Source: Hydrogenophaga sp. NFH-34
GTDB taxonomy: Bacteria > Pseudomonadota > Gammaproteobacteria > Burkholderiales > Burkholderiaceae_C
NCBI RefSeq assembly: GCF_021401345.1
Contig: NZ_JACBGE010000001.1
Location: 62,001 to 126,000 of the forward strand
DNA: 64,000 bases
Reading direction: 5' to 3'
Part shown: piece after piece, positions 50,055-58,591 of the stretch
How positions within the stretch are numbered: the stretch's first letter is position 1
Layout: each line of letters starts with the position of its first letter
Notes under the pieces: model-generated
Seen by the model: only the letters and a program-made list of their open reading frames with translations
Told to the model about the DNA's origin: nothing
The model's database searches: none
Position numbers and translations under genes: made by a program

Positions 50055-50173
50055 ACGCAACACGCGGCCTTCCGGGACGACAACCGGGGACGCACCCGCT
50101 GCGGTTTGTTGACTGACGCCCTTCCGGGCGATGCCGATGCTGGCGGCTCGTTCCTTTACCGCGAGTCGTCACC

Positions 50174-50959
50174 ATGGCCAACGAATCCCAGCAGCCCTTG
50201 CAGTTGAACCTCGGATCGCTGCGCAGCGCGATGTCGCTGACGCTGCACACCCACCACGCTTCGCGCATCTGGCATGGTCGAGCGCCCGCCGAGGGTCGGC
50301 CCGGCATCATCGGCCTCAACGGCTACATCAGCGTGATGAACAAGATGAAGCGCGGTGCCGAGCAGGACGATCCTTACTCGGATTTCTGGATGCTGCGCAT
50401 CGAGGACAAGCTGACGCAGACCAAGACGAGCTTGCAGGCGCTGCGCGAGCAGGTGGACCAGGCACTGGCCGACGTGCCGCCTGCGCTTTCGCTGGGCGAG
50501 AACATGAACGTGCAGCCCGTGAAGCTGCCGCTGTTCGTCAACGCGCAGCTCGGCTTCATGGCGGTGTACCTGCTGGCCGACTATGACGACCTGGCGCGCA
50601 AGCTGATCCTTGCCCACCACACCGCACTGATCGACCGCAGTACGTTGGAACGCTGGCTCAACGACGGCGCGCACGCGCTGCGCAGCCTGTTCTCCCTGGC
50701 ACAGCAGTACCGCTACTCCGGCGCGACGCGCGACGACTTCGCCTCGAAGAACGCGGTGGCGCGGGCGGCGCTGGAGAAGTTCGGCGAACTGCCGCAGGAC
50801 GTGCTCGAAGGCACGCGCCGCTCGCGCTTTGCACCACCGATCGCGCGGCGGGCGGGCAAGCCTGGCGCAGCCGCTGATGCCGCACCCGTCGCTGGCGCAG
50901 CCGACGTAGCGGACGACGACCATGACCATGATCACGGTGGCGAAGGCGCAAAGGCATGA
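50174..50959 (+). CDS. PFL_4669-family ICE protein (TIGR03761)
   Basis: 261 residues. LGSLRSAMSLTLHTHHASRIWHGRAPAEGRPGIIGLNGYISVMNKMKRGAEQDDPYSDFWMLRIEDKL is characteristic of this integrating-conjugative-element family. The acidic His/Asp-rich tail (DDDHDHDHGG) could bind metal. Function unknown. The next gene overlaps its stop by four bases. Confidence 0.9.
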   Translation: MANESQQPLQLNLGSLRSAMSLTLHTHHASRIWHGRAPAEGRPGIIGLNGYISVMNKMKRGAEQDDPYSDFWMLRIEDKLTQTKTSLQALREQVDQALADVPPALSLGENMNVQPVKLPLFVNAQLGFMAVYLLADYDDLARKLILAHHTALIDRSTLERWLNDGAHALRSLFSLAQQYRYSGATRDDFASKNAVARAALEKFGELPQDVLEGTRRSRFAPPIARRAGKPGAAADAAPVAGAADVADDDHDHDHGGEGAKA

Positions 50960-51507
50960 CGGCACCGTCTTCCACCGGCCAACCGGCGCGCTTCCTGCCG
51001 CTGGAACAGGCGGACTTCCAGCGCCTGGAACACGCGGGCTACCTAAAAGGCCTTTTACAGCCTTTTAAGGGTAAGGGGAGTCTGGAAGCCTGGGCCAACC
51101 AATGCACGGCGCTTCGCGACAACCTGATCGCCCTGGCGCAGCGGCGCGTTCTGCAGCAAGCGCGGGCCTACCCGTTCTCGCTGCTCGACGTGCAACTGGC
51201 CCAGCAGACCACGGGCGCAGGCACGACCTTCCTGCGCTGGCGCAACCACGACCGTTCCTCGATGGGCGTGGCGCTGTGGGAATCGCTGCTGGACCGCCCG
51301 GCGACGCCGGCCTCGCTGATCGACGGCCTGTACGCGATGGAGCTGCAACGCATCGCGCTGAACATGCAGATCAGCCTCCTTCACACGCTGGGCCGCCAGG
51401 CCCAGGAGTGCGCCAGCAAGGCCGCGCAGGCCGAAGCGGCTTACCTGCGGCGTGTCCACGGGCATGCCGTGTCCGTTCCATCCACCACCCCCAAGGAGTC
51501 ACCATGA
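50956..51507 (+). CDS. DUF3158 ICE protein
   Basis: 183 residues. LPLEQADFQRLEHAGYLKGLLQPFKGKGSLEAWANQCTALRD marks DUF3158. It is coupled by ATGA overlaps to the genes on both sides. Function unknown; always found before ssb in these elements. Confidence 0.88.
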   Translation: MTAPSSTGQPARFLPLEQADFQRLEHAGYLKGLLQPFKGKGSLEAWANQCTALRDNLIALAQRRVLQQARAYPFSLLDVQLAQQTTGAGTTFLRWRNHDRSSMGVALWESLLDRPATPASLIDGLYAMELQRIALNMQISLLHTLGRQAQECASKAAQAEAAYLRRVHGHAVSVPSTTPKESP

Positions 51508-51887
51508 GTACGCACTTCGTCGGCGAAGGCAACATCGGTTCTGCGCCGGACTACCGCGAATTCCCCAATGGCAATGACGAGCCGCGCCGGCTGCTGCGCC
51601 TGAACGTCTACTTCGACAACCCGATCCCGAAGAAGGACGGCGAGTTTGAGGACCGCGGCGGCTTCTGGGCGCCGGTCGAACTGTGGCACCGCGACGCGAA
51701 CCACTGGCAGACGCTGTACCAGAAGGGCATGCGGGTGCTGGTCGAGGGCCGCACGGTCAAGGACGAGTGGGAAGACGCTGACGACAACGAGCGCACGACT
51801 TTCAAGATCGAGGCTCGGCGCGTGGGCATCCTGCCGTACCGCATCGAGTCGGTGACGCTCAGCGCCAAGCCGGCCGGCGGGCAGTAG
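51504..51887 (+). CDS. ssb: Single-stranded DNA-binding protein
   Basis: 127 residues from the ATG at 51504 (AAGGAG site). OB-fold protein: THFVGEGNIGSAPDYREFPNGNDEPRRLLRLNVYFDNP, FWAPVELWHRDANHWQTLYQKGMRVLVEGR. Lacks the acidic C-terminal tail of chromosomal SSB (ends AKPAGGQ). Protects ICE DNA during transfer or replication. Confidence 0.92.
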   Translation: MSTHFVGEGNIGSAPDYREFPNGNDEPRRLLRLNVYFDNPIPKKDGEFEDRGGFWAPVELWHRDANHWQTLYQKGMRVLVEGRTVKDEWEDADDNERTTFKIEARRVGILPYRIESVTLSAKPAGGQ

Positions 51888-52189
51888 CTCGCTCGCCGTT
51901 TTGCGCTGTGCCGCTCTCCCGAGGGCGGCTGTAGCAACCGTCAGACGCCCGCCATGCACCAGCTATCCCCAGGGGATAGCTCCAGGGTCGTCCACCGAAT
52001 TCCAGCCGCCCTCCCGAAACGACGCTTCCGCTGCGCCAGTTGCTGCGGTCTTGCTCGCACCACTGCGGCAGCGGATCGCCTGCCGATCACAAAGCGGTGT
52101 CTGCGCCAATCGGCTTCCTTGCTGTCGGCATTCGCTGGCCCGGCCAAGCTGGGCCCATCCGACGAACCGCTCATTTCCAAGGAGGCTTC
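51888..52189. other. Intergenic region between ssb and topB
   Basis: About 300 bases without a gene. It contains palindrome copy 4 at 51961-51981 and the topB ribosome site AAGGAGG near 52179. Nothing else stands out. Confidence 0.7.
51961..51981. repeat. TATCCCC-A-GGGGATA palindrome, copy 4
   Basis: Arms AGCTATCCCC and GGGGATAGCT around A, perfect over 21 bases, as in copy 1. It lies about 230 bp before topB. Confidence 0.85.
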
Positions 52190-54220
52190 ATGCGCGTGTT
52201 CCTGTGCGAGAAGCCGTCTCAGGGCAAGGACATCGCCCGTGTGCTGGGCGCCGGCCAACGCGGCAACGGCTGCTATAGCGGTGCGGGTGTCGTCGTGACC
52301 TGGTGCATCGGTCATCTGGTCGAAGCGGTTCCGCCCGAAGGCTACGGCGAGCAGTACAAGCGCTGGGCCATCGAGCAACTGCCCATTCTTCCCGAACGGT
52401 GGCGCGTCGAGCCCAAGGCGGCGACCGCGGCGCAATTCAAGGTCGTGCAGCAGCTCGTCGCCAAGGCGGGCGAACTGGTGATCGCCACCGATGCCGACCG
52501 CGAGGGCGAGATGATCGCCCGCGAGATCATCGAGCTGTGCGGCTACCGCGGCCCGATCCAGCGGCTGTGGCTGTCGGCGCTCAACGATGCGTCGATCCGT
52601 AAGGCGCTGGGTGCGCTCAAGCCGTCCGCCGAGACGCTGCCGCTGTACTTCTCCGCGCTCGCCCGGTCGCGTGCCGACTGGCTGATCGGGATGAACCTGA
52701 GCCGCCTGTTCACGCTGCTGGGGCGCCAGGCCGGCTACAACGGCGTGCTGTCGGTCGGGCGTGTGCAGACACCGACGCTCAAGCTGGTCGTGGACCGGGA
52801 TCGCGAGATCACGCGCTTCGTCTCGGTGCCATTCTGGGCCATCGAGGTGGCACTCTCGCATGCAGGCCAGTCCTTCGTCGCAAGCTGGATGCCGCCACAG
52901 GGCAGCACCGACGACGCCGGCCGCTGCTTGCAGCAGCCGGTGGCGCAGCAGGCCGCCGAACGCCTGCGCGCGGCCGGCACCGCCCAGGTGCTGTCGGTGG
53001 AGACCGAGCGCGTGCGCGAAGGCCCGCCGCTGCCGTTCGACCTCGGCACCTTGCAGGAAGTGTGTTCCAAGCAGTTGGGCCTCGACGTGCAGGAGACGCT
53101 GGACATTGCCCAGGCGCTGTACGAGACGCACAAGGCAACGACCTATCCGCGCTCGGATTCGGGCTACCTGCCCGAGAGCATGCTGGCCGAGGTGCCGGCC
53201 GTCCTCGACAGCCTGGTCAAGACCGATCCCGGTCTGCGGCCGCTGATCGACCGCCTGGACCGCCAGCAGCGTTCACGGGCCTGGAATGACGGCAAGGTCA
53301 CGGCGCACCACGGCATCATTCCGACGCTGGAGCCGGCCAATCTCTCGGCGATGAGCGACAAGGAGCTGGCCGTCTACCGGCTGATCCGCGCCCATTACCT
53401 CGCGCAGTTCCTGCCGCACCACGAGTTCGACCGGACGGTGGCGCAGCTCACGTGCGGCGGGCAGTCGCTGGTGGCGGTCGGCATGCAGATCGCGGTGGCC
53501 GGATGGCGCCAAGTGCTGGCGGCGCCGGAGCCCGAGGACGGTGACGGTGAGGATGCACAGCGCGGACAGGTGTTGCCGGCGCTGCAGGCAGGTGCCGCCT
53601 GCCAGGTCGGCCAGGTCGAACTGAAGGCGTTGAAGACGCTGCCGTCCAAGCCCTACACGCAAGGCGAGCTGGTCAGGGCCATGAAGGGCGTCGCAAAGCT
53701 CGTGACCGACCCGCGCCTGAAGCAGAAGCTCAAGGACACCACGGGCATTGGCACCGAGGCCACGCGCGCCAACATCATCAGCGGGCTGCTGGCCCGCGGT
53801 TATCTGTTGAAGAGGGGTAGGTCCATCCGCGCGTCGGATGCCGCCTTCACGCTGATCGACGCCGTGCCGGCGGCCATCGCCGACCCGGGCACCACGGCGG
53901 TGTGGGAGCAGGCGCTGGACATGATCGAGGCCGGCCAGATGACGCTGGACACCTTCATCGCCAAGCAATCGAGCTGGGTCGCTCAGCTCGTGCAGCAGTA
54001 CCGCGGCGCCACGCTGAACCTCAAACTGCCGCCCGCACCGAGCTGCCCGCAGTGCGGCGCATCGATGCGCCAGCGCAGCGGCAAGAGCGGCGCGTTCTGG
54101 TCTTGCAGCCGCTACCCGGACTGCAAGGGCACGCAGCCGGTCGAAGATACCGGAGCAGGCAAGCGCGGCGCATCCAGCCGTGCATCAGGCCCACCGCGTC
54201 GGCGCCCCAGGGCGAACTGA
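52190..54220 (+). CDS. topB: DNA topoisomerase III, ICE type
   Basis: 676 residues from the ATG at 52190. Toprim domain MRVFLCEKPSQGKDIARVLG with ATDADREGEMIAREI; active-site Tyr319 in TTYPRSDSGYLPE; C-terminal zinc finger CPQCGASMRQRSG...FWSCSRYPDC. Full length for the family. It resolves linked DNA during ICE replication or transfer. It is followed by a structured non-coding stretch and the arsenic operon. Confidence 0.94.
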   Translation: MRVFLCEKPSQGKDIARVLGAGQRGNGCYSGAGVVVTWCIGHLVEAVPPEGYGEQYKRWAIEQLPILPERWRVEPKAATAAQFKVVQQLVAKAGELVIATDADREGEMIAREIIELCGYRGPIQRLWLSALNDASIRKALGALKPSAETLPLYFSALARSRADWLIGMNLSRLFTLLGRQAGYNGVLSVGRVQTPTLKLVVDRDREITRFVSVPFWAIEVALSHAGQSFVASWMPPQGSTDDAGRCLQQPVAQQAAERLRAAGTAQVLSVETERVREGPPLPFDLGTLQEVCSKQLGLDVQETLDIAQALYETHKATTYPRSDSGYLPESMLAEVPAVLDSLVKTDPGLRPLIDRLDRQQRSRAWNDGKVTAHHGIIPTLEPANLSAMSDKELAVYRLIRAHYLAQFLPHHEFDRTVAQLTCGGQSLVAVGMQIAVAGWRQVLAAPEPEDGDGEDAQRGQVLPALQAGAACQVGQVELKALKTLPSKPYTQGELVRAMKGVAKLVTDPRLKQKLKDTTGIGTEATRANIISGLLARGYLLKRGRSIRASDAAFTLIDAVPAAIADPGTTAVWEQALDMIEAGQMTLDTFIAKQSSWVAQLVQQYRGATLNLKLPPAPSCPQCGASMRQRSGKSGAFWSCSRYPDCKGTQPVEDTGAGKRGASSRASGPPRRRPRAN

Positions 54221-54745
54221 CGCCCCTATCTCCCTCTGCCACGCCGGCTGCTGCCGACGGCGGGGCAAACCTCCCGCGCCTCGCGGGACTCCCCAGCGCG
54301 CGTTCCCTTCTGCAACGGTGTGCGCGTCCTGCACAGGCCGATCACGGCTGGCAGGGCGAGAAGGTCATTGTTCCATCGAATCGCGCTCGCCGCGATTCCG
54401 CTGATCGACGTGCTTCCGTCCATCCGCGAGCGGTCTCCTGACGCCTTGGCCCGCAAGGCTGCGAGGTGCCAGGAGACCGCTTGCGGTCGACGGTATTCGG
54501 TGCCGGTGCCCGCCGGCGGAACAACGGGTTCCCTTTGTGTGTGGATACACGCCAGAGGATGCCGGCCCCAGCCACGAAACGGGCCGGGTGAGATTGCTGA
54601 CGCAGCGAATGGCTTTGACGACAGCCTGGCCTGCTTGCAGCCCACAGGTGGATTGATTCCTCTCCAGCCGAAGGTCTGAGTGACCTTCGGCGCTTGTTCC
54701 ATCAGCGGATTCATCCCCGCTCCGGCACAGTCTTGTGAGACTGCA
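54221..54745. other. Non-coding stretch between topB and the arsenic operon
   Basis: 525 bases with no convincing gene on either strand. It contains the large hairpin described separately. The convergent topB and arsenic genes face into it, so terminators for both are expected, but no T-run hairpin is plain. Confidence 0.65.
54424..54486 (+). ncRNA. Candidate structured RNA / long two-tier hairpin after topB
   Basis: CCGCGAGCGGTCTCCTG (54424-54440) pairs with CAGGAGACCGCTTGCGG (54470-54486) over 17 bp with a single G-U pair. Inside, GCCTTG (54443-54448) pairs with CAAGGC (54454-54459). It may be a small RNA, a terminator without T-run, or a DNA structure for transfer. Confidence 0.55.
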
Positions 54746-55576
54746 TCACAACGTCATGTGGCGGCTGAGCAGCGCAGCACTCGAAGGGCACAGGCTCGCG
54801 GCCTCCCGTGTGGCAAGGATCGCCGCTGGCGCGGCAGCGCGTTCCGCGGGATTGAAGCCCGCGCGCTCGAAGAACGGCGCTGCCGTCGTCGTCAGCAACC
54901 AGGCTTCGCGTCCGCCTTCATCGAAGGCGCGGCGCAGCAACAGCGCGAGCATGCCGCTGCCGATGCCGCGATGGCGTGCTTGTGGCAGCACCACCAGGGA
55001 GCGCACCAGTACGTCCCGGTCCATGTGCTCGAAGCCGCCGAAGCCCACGCGCTCACCTGACACGGTGGCATAGGCAAAGAAGCGACGCCCCGGCTCGGTC
55101 AGGTCGTCGGTGGGAAGACCGGCCTCATGCAGCGCCAGCGCAAGGTCCGGGTCGCTGCCGGCGATCGACGTGTCCACCAGGAGCGACGTGCCGTCCTCTT
55201 TGCGTATCTCTTCCGCTGGCCGCTTCGGCAGCAAATCGACCACCATGTCCGAAGGGCGACACAGCCGCACGCCCAAGGGAGACACCACGATTGGCCGATT
55301 GATGAGGATCGGGTGCGCCAGCATCTGGTCGATCAACTGGTCGTCGCTCCAATGTGCGGCATCCAGGCCCAGTTCCTTGTAGGGCGTGCCCTTGACGCGC
55401 AACGCATCCCGCACGCGCATGCCCATCCGCGCAAATAGCGCCTTCAAGGTCTCGTGGGCGGGCGGCACCTTCACGTACTCGATGACGGTGGGCTCGATGC
55501 CGCTGGCGCGGACCAGCGCCAGCGTGTTGCGCGACGTGCCGCAATCCGGGTTGTGGTAGATCGTGATGGTGCTCAT
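54746..55576 (-). CDS. arsC: ArsC-ArsN fusion: glutaredoxin-type arsenate reductase plus GNAT acetyltransferase
   Basis: 276 residues from the ATG at 55576. Residues 1 to about 125 are a glutaredoxin-dependent ArsC (ITIYHNPDCGTSRNTLALVR with C12, PILINRPIVVSPLGVRLCRP). Residues from about 130 on are a GNAT domain (VLVRSLVVLPQARHRGIGSGMLALLLRRAF), as in ArsN2. ArsN-type enzymes acetylate organoarsenicals. The one reading frame runs through both parts with a short linker and no stop. The start overlaps the acr3 end by four bases. Confidence 0.88.
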   Translation of the reverse strand: MSTITIYHNPDCGTSRNTLALVRASGIEPTVIEYVKVPPAHETLKALFARMGMRVRDALRVKGTPYKELGLDAAHWSDDQLIDQMLAHPILINRPIVVSPLGVRLCRPSDMVVDLLPKRPAEEIRKEDGTSLLVDTSIAGSDPDLALALHEAGLPTDDLTEPGRRFFAYATVSGERVGFGGFEHMDRDVLVRSLVVLPQARHRGIGSGMLALLLRRAFDEGGREAWLLTTTAAPFFERAGFNPAERAAAPAAILATREAASLCPSSAALLSRHMTL

Positions 55577-56664
55577 GCCGGATGCCTGATCACATTGCGC
55601 GGGGCCTGTTCGTACCAGCCGCGAGAACGGTTGACCACACGCACCACCAGCAGCATCACGGGCACCTCGATCAGCACGCCAACCACGGTGGCCAGCGCGG
55701 CGCCGGAATGGAAGCCGAACAGGCTGATGGCGGCCGCCACGGCCAGCTCGAAGAAGTTGGACGCACCGATCAGCGCCGAGGGGCCGGCGATGTTGTGCTT
55801 CTCGCCGACACGGCGGTTGAGCCAGTAGGCCAGGCCGGAATTGAAGAACACCTGGATGAGGATGGGCACGGCCAGCATCGCGATCACCAGCGGCTGCTGC
55901 AGGATGGCCTGGCCCTGAAAGGCGAACAGCATCACCAGGGTCAACAGCAGCGCGGCGATGGACAGCGGGCCGATGTGTTCCAGCGCCCGGTCGAATGTTG
56001 CCTGTCCACGACGCAACAGCGAGCGGCGCCATACCTGGGCGATGATGACCGGGATGACGATGTAGAGCACCACCGAGATCAGCAGCGTGTCCCACGGCAC
56101 GATGATCGAGGACAGGCCGAGCAGCAGAGCGACGATGGGCGCGAAGGCGAACACCATGATGGTGTCGTTCAAAGCCACCTGCGAGAGCGTGAACATCGGG
56201 TCGCCGCCCGTCAGCCGGCTCCAGACGAACACCATCGCCGTGCAGGGCGCGGCGGCCAGCAGGATCAGGCCGGCGACGTAGCTGTCGAGCTGGTAGGCCG
56301 GCAGCCAGTCGGCGAAGACGTGGCGGATGAATAGCCAGGCCAGCAGCGCCATCGAGAACGGCTTGACCGCCCAATTGACGAACAGCGTCACGCCGATGCC
56401 GCGCCAGTGCTGGCGGACCTGGCCGAGCACGCCGAAGTCCACCTTGAGCAGCATCGGGATCACCATGATCCAGATCAGCAGGCCGACCGGCAGGTTGACC
56501 TGGGCCACTTCCATGCGACCGATGGCCTGGAATGCGCCGGGCGCGAACTGGCCCAGGGCGATGCCGGCGACGATGCACAGCAGTACCCACACCGTCAGGT
56601 AGCGCTCGAAGATGCTCATCGAGAACGATGGCGTGGCGGCAACGGCTTCAGTCTGTATGGCCAT
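55573..56664 (-). CDS. acr3: Acr3 arsenite efflux permease
   Basis: 363 residues, ten membrane segments. SIFERYLTVWVLLCIVAGIALGQFAPG and the conserved cysteine in LLAAAPCTAMVFVWSRLTGGDP identify Acr3. NSGLAYWLNRRVGEKHNIAGPSALIGASNFFELAVAAAI is also typical. Expels arsenite made by the two reductases in the operon. Confidence 0.95.
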   Translation of the reverse strand: MAIQTEAVAATPSFSMSIFERYLTVWVLLCIVAGIALGQFAPGAFQAIGRMEVAQVNLPVGLLIWIMVIPMLLKVDFGVLGQVRQHWRGIGVTLFVNWAVKPFSMALLAWLFIRHVFADWLPAYQLDSYVAGLILLAAAPCTAMVFVWSRLTGGDPMFTLSQVALNDTIMVFAFAPIVALLLGLSSIIVPWDTLLISVVLYIVIPVIIAQVWRRSLLRRGQATFDRALEHIGPLSIAALLLTLVMLFAFQGQAILQQPLVIAMLAVPILIQVFFNSGLAYWLNRRVGEKHNIAGPSALIGASNFFELAVAAAISLFGFHSGAALATVVGVLIEVPVMLLVVRVVNRSRGWYEQAPRNVIRHPA

Positions 56665-56673
56665 CGCGCTACG

Positions 56674-57171
56674 TCACTGCTTGCCGATGGCGCGCAGCTC
56701 GTGCTGGAGCGACATGGCATCGAGCCGTTGGAGCGGCAGCGACAGGAACAGCTCGATGCGACGCTTGAGCGTCAACGCAGCGTCCATGAACGCCTTGCGC
56801 TGCTGTTCCTCGCTGCCTTCGACGGCGGCCGGATCGGGCACGCCCCAATGGGCCGAGACCGGTTTGCCTGGCCAAACGGGACACACCTCGCCGGCGGCGT
56901 TGTCGCAGACGGTGAAGATGAAATCGAAAACCGGCGCGCCGGGCGCCACGAATTCGTCCCAGCTCTTGCTACGGTAGCCGGTCGTCGGCAGGTGCAGGCG
57001 CTCCAGCGTGGCGAGCGCCAGCGGGTGGACTTCGCCCTTGGGGTGGCTCCCCGCCGAATAGGCGTGGAATCGCCCTTGGCCCAGCTCGTCGAGGATGCCT
57101 TCCGCCAGGATGGAACGCGCCGAATTGCCGGTGCAGATGAACAGCGCGTTGTAGGTTTTTTCAGTCGTCAT
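56674..57171 (-). CDS. arsC: Arsenate reductase, low-molecular-weight phosphatase type
   Basis: 165 residues. P-loop LFICTGNSARSILAEGIL (C13), then YSAGSHPKGEVHPLA and FTVCDNAAGEVCPVWPGKP with the two further cysteines of the thioredoxin-linked type. It gives the operon a second arsenate reductase with a different reductant from the fused ArsC. Ends 9 bp before acr3. Confidence 0.94.
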   Translation of the reverse strand: MTTEKTYNALFICTGNSARSILAEGILDELGQGRFHAYSAGSHPKGEVHPLALATLERLHLPTTGYRSKSWDEFVAPGAPVFDFIFTVCDNAAGEVCPVWPGKPVSAHWGVPDPAAVEGSEEQQRKAFMDAALTLKRRIELFLSLPLQRLDAMSLQHELRAIGKQ

Positions 57172-57183
57172 GCGCGCCTCGCG

Positions 57184-57648
57184 TCAGCAGCAGGAAGAAG
57201 CCTGCTTCGCGGTAGACCGGCTATCCATCGGCGCGCAGCAAGCCGGAGCGGTGCCCGGCGCGGGCTGCGGCGCTTCGTTGAATACGGGGATGTTGCCCAG
57301 CGTGTAATAGTGCTCCCAGGCCACGCCTTGCGGGTCGGTAATCCAGTGTTTCTCGCTGCGCGCATAGCAGCAGGTCGTAGTGCCTTCGTCGAGCAGTGCC
57401 ATATCAGCGGCCTGCGCGCGGGCCTTCAGGGCGGCGAGTTCGTCGGCGTCGTCGGTCTGGATGCCCAGGTGGTCGATGCCCGGCTTGCTGCCGCACGTGG
57501 AGATGGCGAAATTGACCGGCGGATCTTCGAGCATCCACTTCGCATAGTCGCTTTCAATGCGCGCCGGCTGCGCGGCGAACAGTTGGGAATAGAAGCCGAC
57601 GCTGCGGTCCAGGTCATCGACATGCAGGTGGACGTGAAAGCGTTTCAT
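57184..57648 (-). CDS. arsI: ArsI/CadI-type extradiol dioxygenase (C-As lyase)
   Basis: 154 residues from the ATG at 57648. Glyoxalase/extradiol fold: MKRFHVHLHVDDLDRSVGFYSQLFAAQPARIESDYAKWMLEDPPVNFAIS, GIDHLGIQTD. The vicinal pair in TTTCCYARSEKHW is the ArsI substrate-binding Cys pair. Cleaves methyl or aryl arsenicals when this pair is present. Extra cysteines at the C-terminus (ACCAP, SSCC) may bind arsenite. Confidence 0.9.
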   Translation of the reverse strand: MKRFHVHLHVDDLDRSVGFYSQLFAAQPARIESDYAKWMLEDPPVNFAISTCGSKPGIDHLGIQTDDADELAALKARAQAADMALLDEGTTTCCYARSEKHWITDPQGVAWEHYYTLGNIPVFNEAPQPAPGTAPACCAPMDSRSTAKQASSCC

Positions 57649-57659
57649 GGAGGTTCCTT

Positions 57660-57989
57660 TCAGCAGGAGGTACAGGCGCGGGTGGATTCGTTGGCCTCGC
57701 ACACGCCGCCTTGGCAGCAGTGCTCGGTCAGGTAGCCGAGCAGCCCGTTCATGTGGGCGAAGTCGGCGCGGTAGATCAGGTTGCGGCCCTGCTGTTCGAT
57801 GCTGACCAGGCCGGCATGGGCCAGCTCCTTCAGGTGGAAGGACAGCGTGTTGCGGGCCACATCGAGCTGGTCGGCTAGGACGCTGGGCGTGAGCCCTTCG
57901 GGGCCGGCGACGACCAGGGCTCGAAACACGCGGAGGCGCTGGGTGTGAGCCAGGGCGCCCAGGGCGGAAATGGCTTGGGTCTCGTTCAT
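57660..57989 (-). CDS. arsR: ArsR arsenic-responsive repressor
   Basis: 109 residues. Winged helix LGALAHTQRLRVFRALVVAGPEGLTPSVLA, ARNTLSFHLKELAHAGLVSIEQQGRNLIYR. A cysteine-rich C-terminal end (EHCCQGGVC ... ACTSC) is the likely arsenite site, a C-terminal sensor type unlike E. coli ArsR. First gene of the operon, so self-regulating. Confidence 0.93.
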   Translation of the reverse strand: MNETQAISALGALAHTQRLRVFRALVVAGPEGLTPSVLADQLDVARNTLSFHLKELAHAGLVSIEQQGRNLIYRADFAHMNGLLGYLTEHCCQGGVCEANESTRACTSC

Positions 57990-57990
57990 G

Positions 57991-58016
57991 ATTCAATAAT
58001 ACAACATTTATCGAAT
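57991..58016. promoter_or_regulatory. ArsR operator
   Basis: ATTCAATAA (57991-57999) and TTATCGAAT (58008-58016) are inverted repeats with one mismatch around an 8-base spacer. AT-rich and directly upstream of arsR. Confidence 0.8.
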
Positions 58017-58112
58017 CATTGGGCAGCACCCAGCAGCAATCAGGGACGAGGCGGGAACCGATTCCCCCGTGACGCAGAACGCGCCCCAGCGTGATCCTTT
58101 GCGGCACGTGTT

Positions 58113-58157
58113 GCTGACCTGATCAGCACATGCCAGCAGCCTGGGTCTTTCGGCTGC
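58113..58157 (+). ncRNA. ICE leader RNA element, copy 1
   Basis: Hairpin 1: GCTGA (58113-58117) with TCAGC (58123-58127). Linker containing ACATGCCA. Hairpin 2: GCAGCC (58136-58141) with GGCTGC (58152-58157), loop TGGGTCTTTC. Copies 2 and 3 share this order, the ATGCC linker and the YCTT loop. Confidence 0.6.
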
Positions 58158-58314
58158 CGCGGGAATCCTCTCGTGCGACCCACCAGTCCGCTTCGCATCG
58201 ACCACCGCGGACAGGCGTTTCACAACGCCGATGCCGTTCATGTTCAACCCTTCGGGAGGTATCCGCTCCCGTCAGGGCGTGGTGCTCCCGGTCTTCAACC
58301 ACCAGGAGAACCCC

Positions 58315-58566
58315 ATGTCCCTTGCGTTCGCATCGGCACCTTTGAGTGCTGAACAGGCCCGCGCGGAATCCATCGGCTACCAGGCCTTGGCCTACGTCGG
58401 CAAGCGCCTGCCCCTGCAGGTGCTGTGCAGCGCGGCCGGCCACTACATCGGCACCGCCGATGCGGACGGCCCGGTCTCGCGCGAGTCGGTCAGCTACTTC
58501 CGCTCGCACCACGCCGCCGAGCACGCCCTGCAAACGGGCCGCTGGCAGCAGCGCCTCCACCCGTGA
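58315..58566 (+). CDS. Small ICE protein of unknown function
   Basis: 83 residues from the ATG at 58315 with AGGAGA upstream. SAEQARAESIGYQALAYVGKRLPLQVLCSAAGHYIGTADADGPVSRESVSYFRS. No known family recognised. It lies downstream of leader copy 1 and starts the post-arsenic part of the ICE operon. Confidence 0.75.
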   Translation: MSLAFASAPLSAEQARAESIGYQALAYVGKRLPLQVLCSAAGHYIGTADADGPVSRESVSYFRSHHAAEHALQTGRWQQRLHP

Positions 58567-58591
58567 TGTCCAACCACCAGGAGCCCATGTC

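Larger units (their letters stand above)
49865..50173. other. Intergenic region with three palindromic direct repeats
   Basis: About 309 bases without a gene. Centres of the three palindromes are at 49877, 49966 and 50046. Each is followed by ACACG-n-n-GCCTTCC, so the repeated unit is about 45 bases. It may carry the promoter or a binding array for the downstream ICE operon. Confidence 0.75.

Noticed and set aside
54746..56590. A 614-residue protein covering acr3 and the arsC-arsN gene
   Set aside because: Its first 330 residues are an out-of-frame reading of acr3; the real start is the ATG at 55576.
54746..57989. Arsenic operon as a separate transposon
   Set aside because: No terminal inverted repeats, transposase or target duplication were found around it; it may have been gained by recombination.
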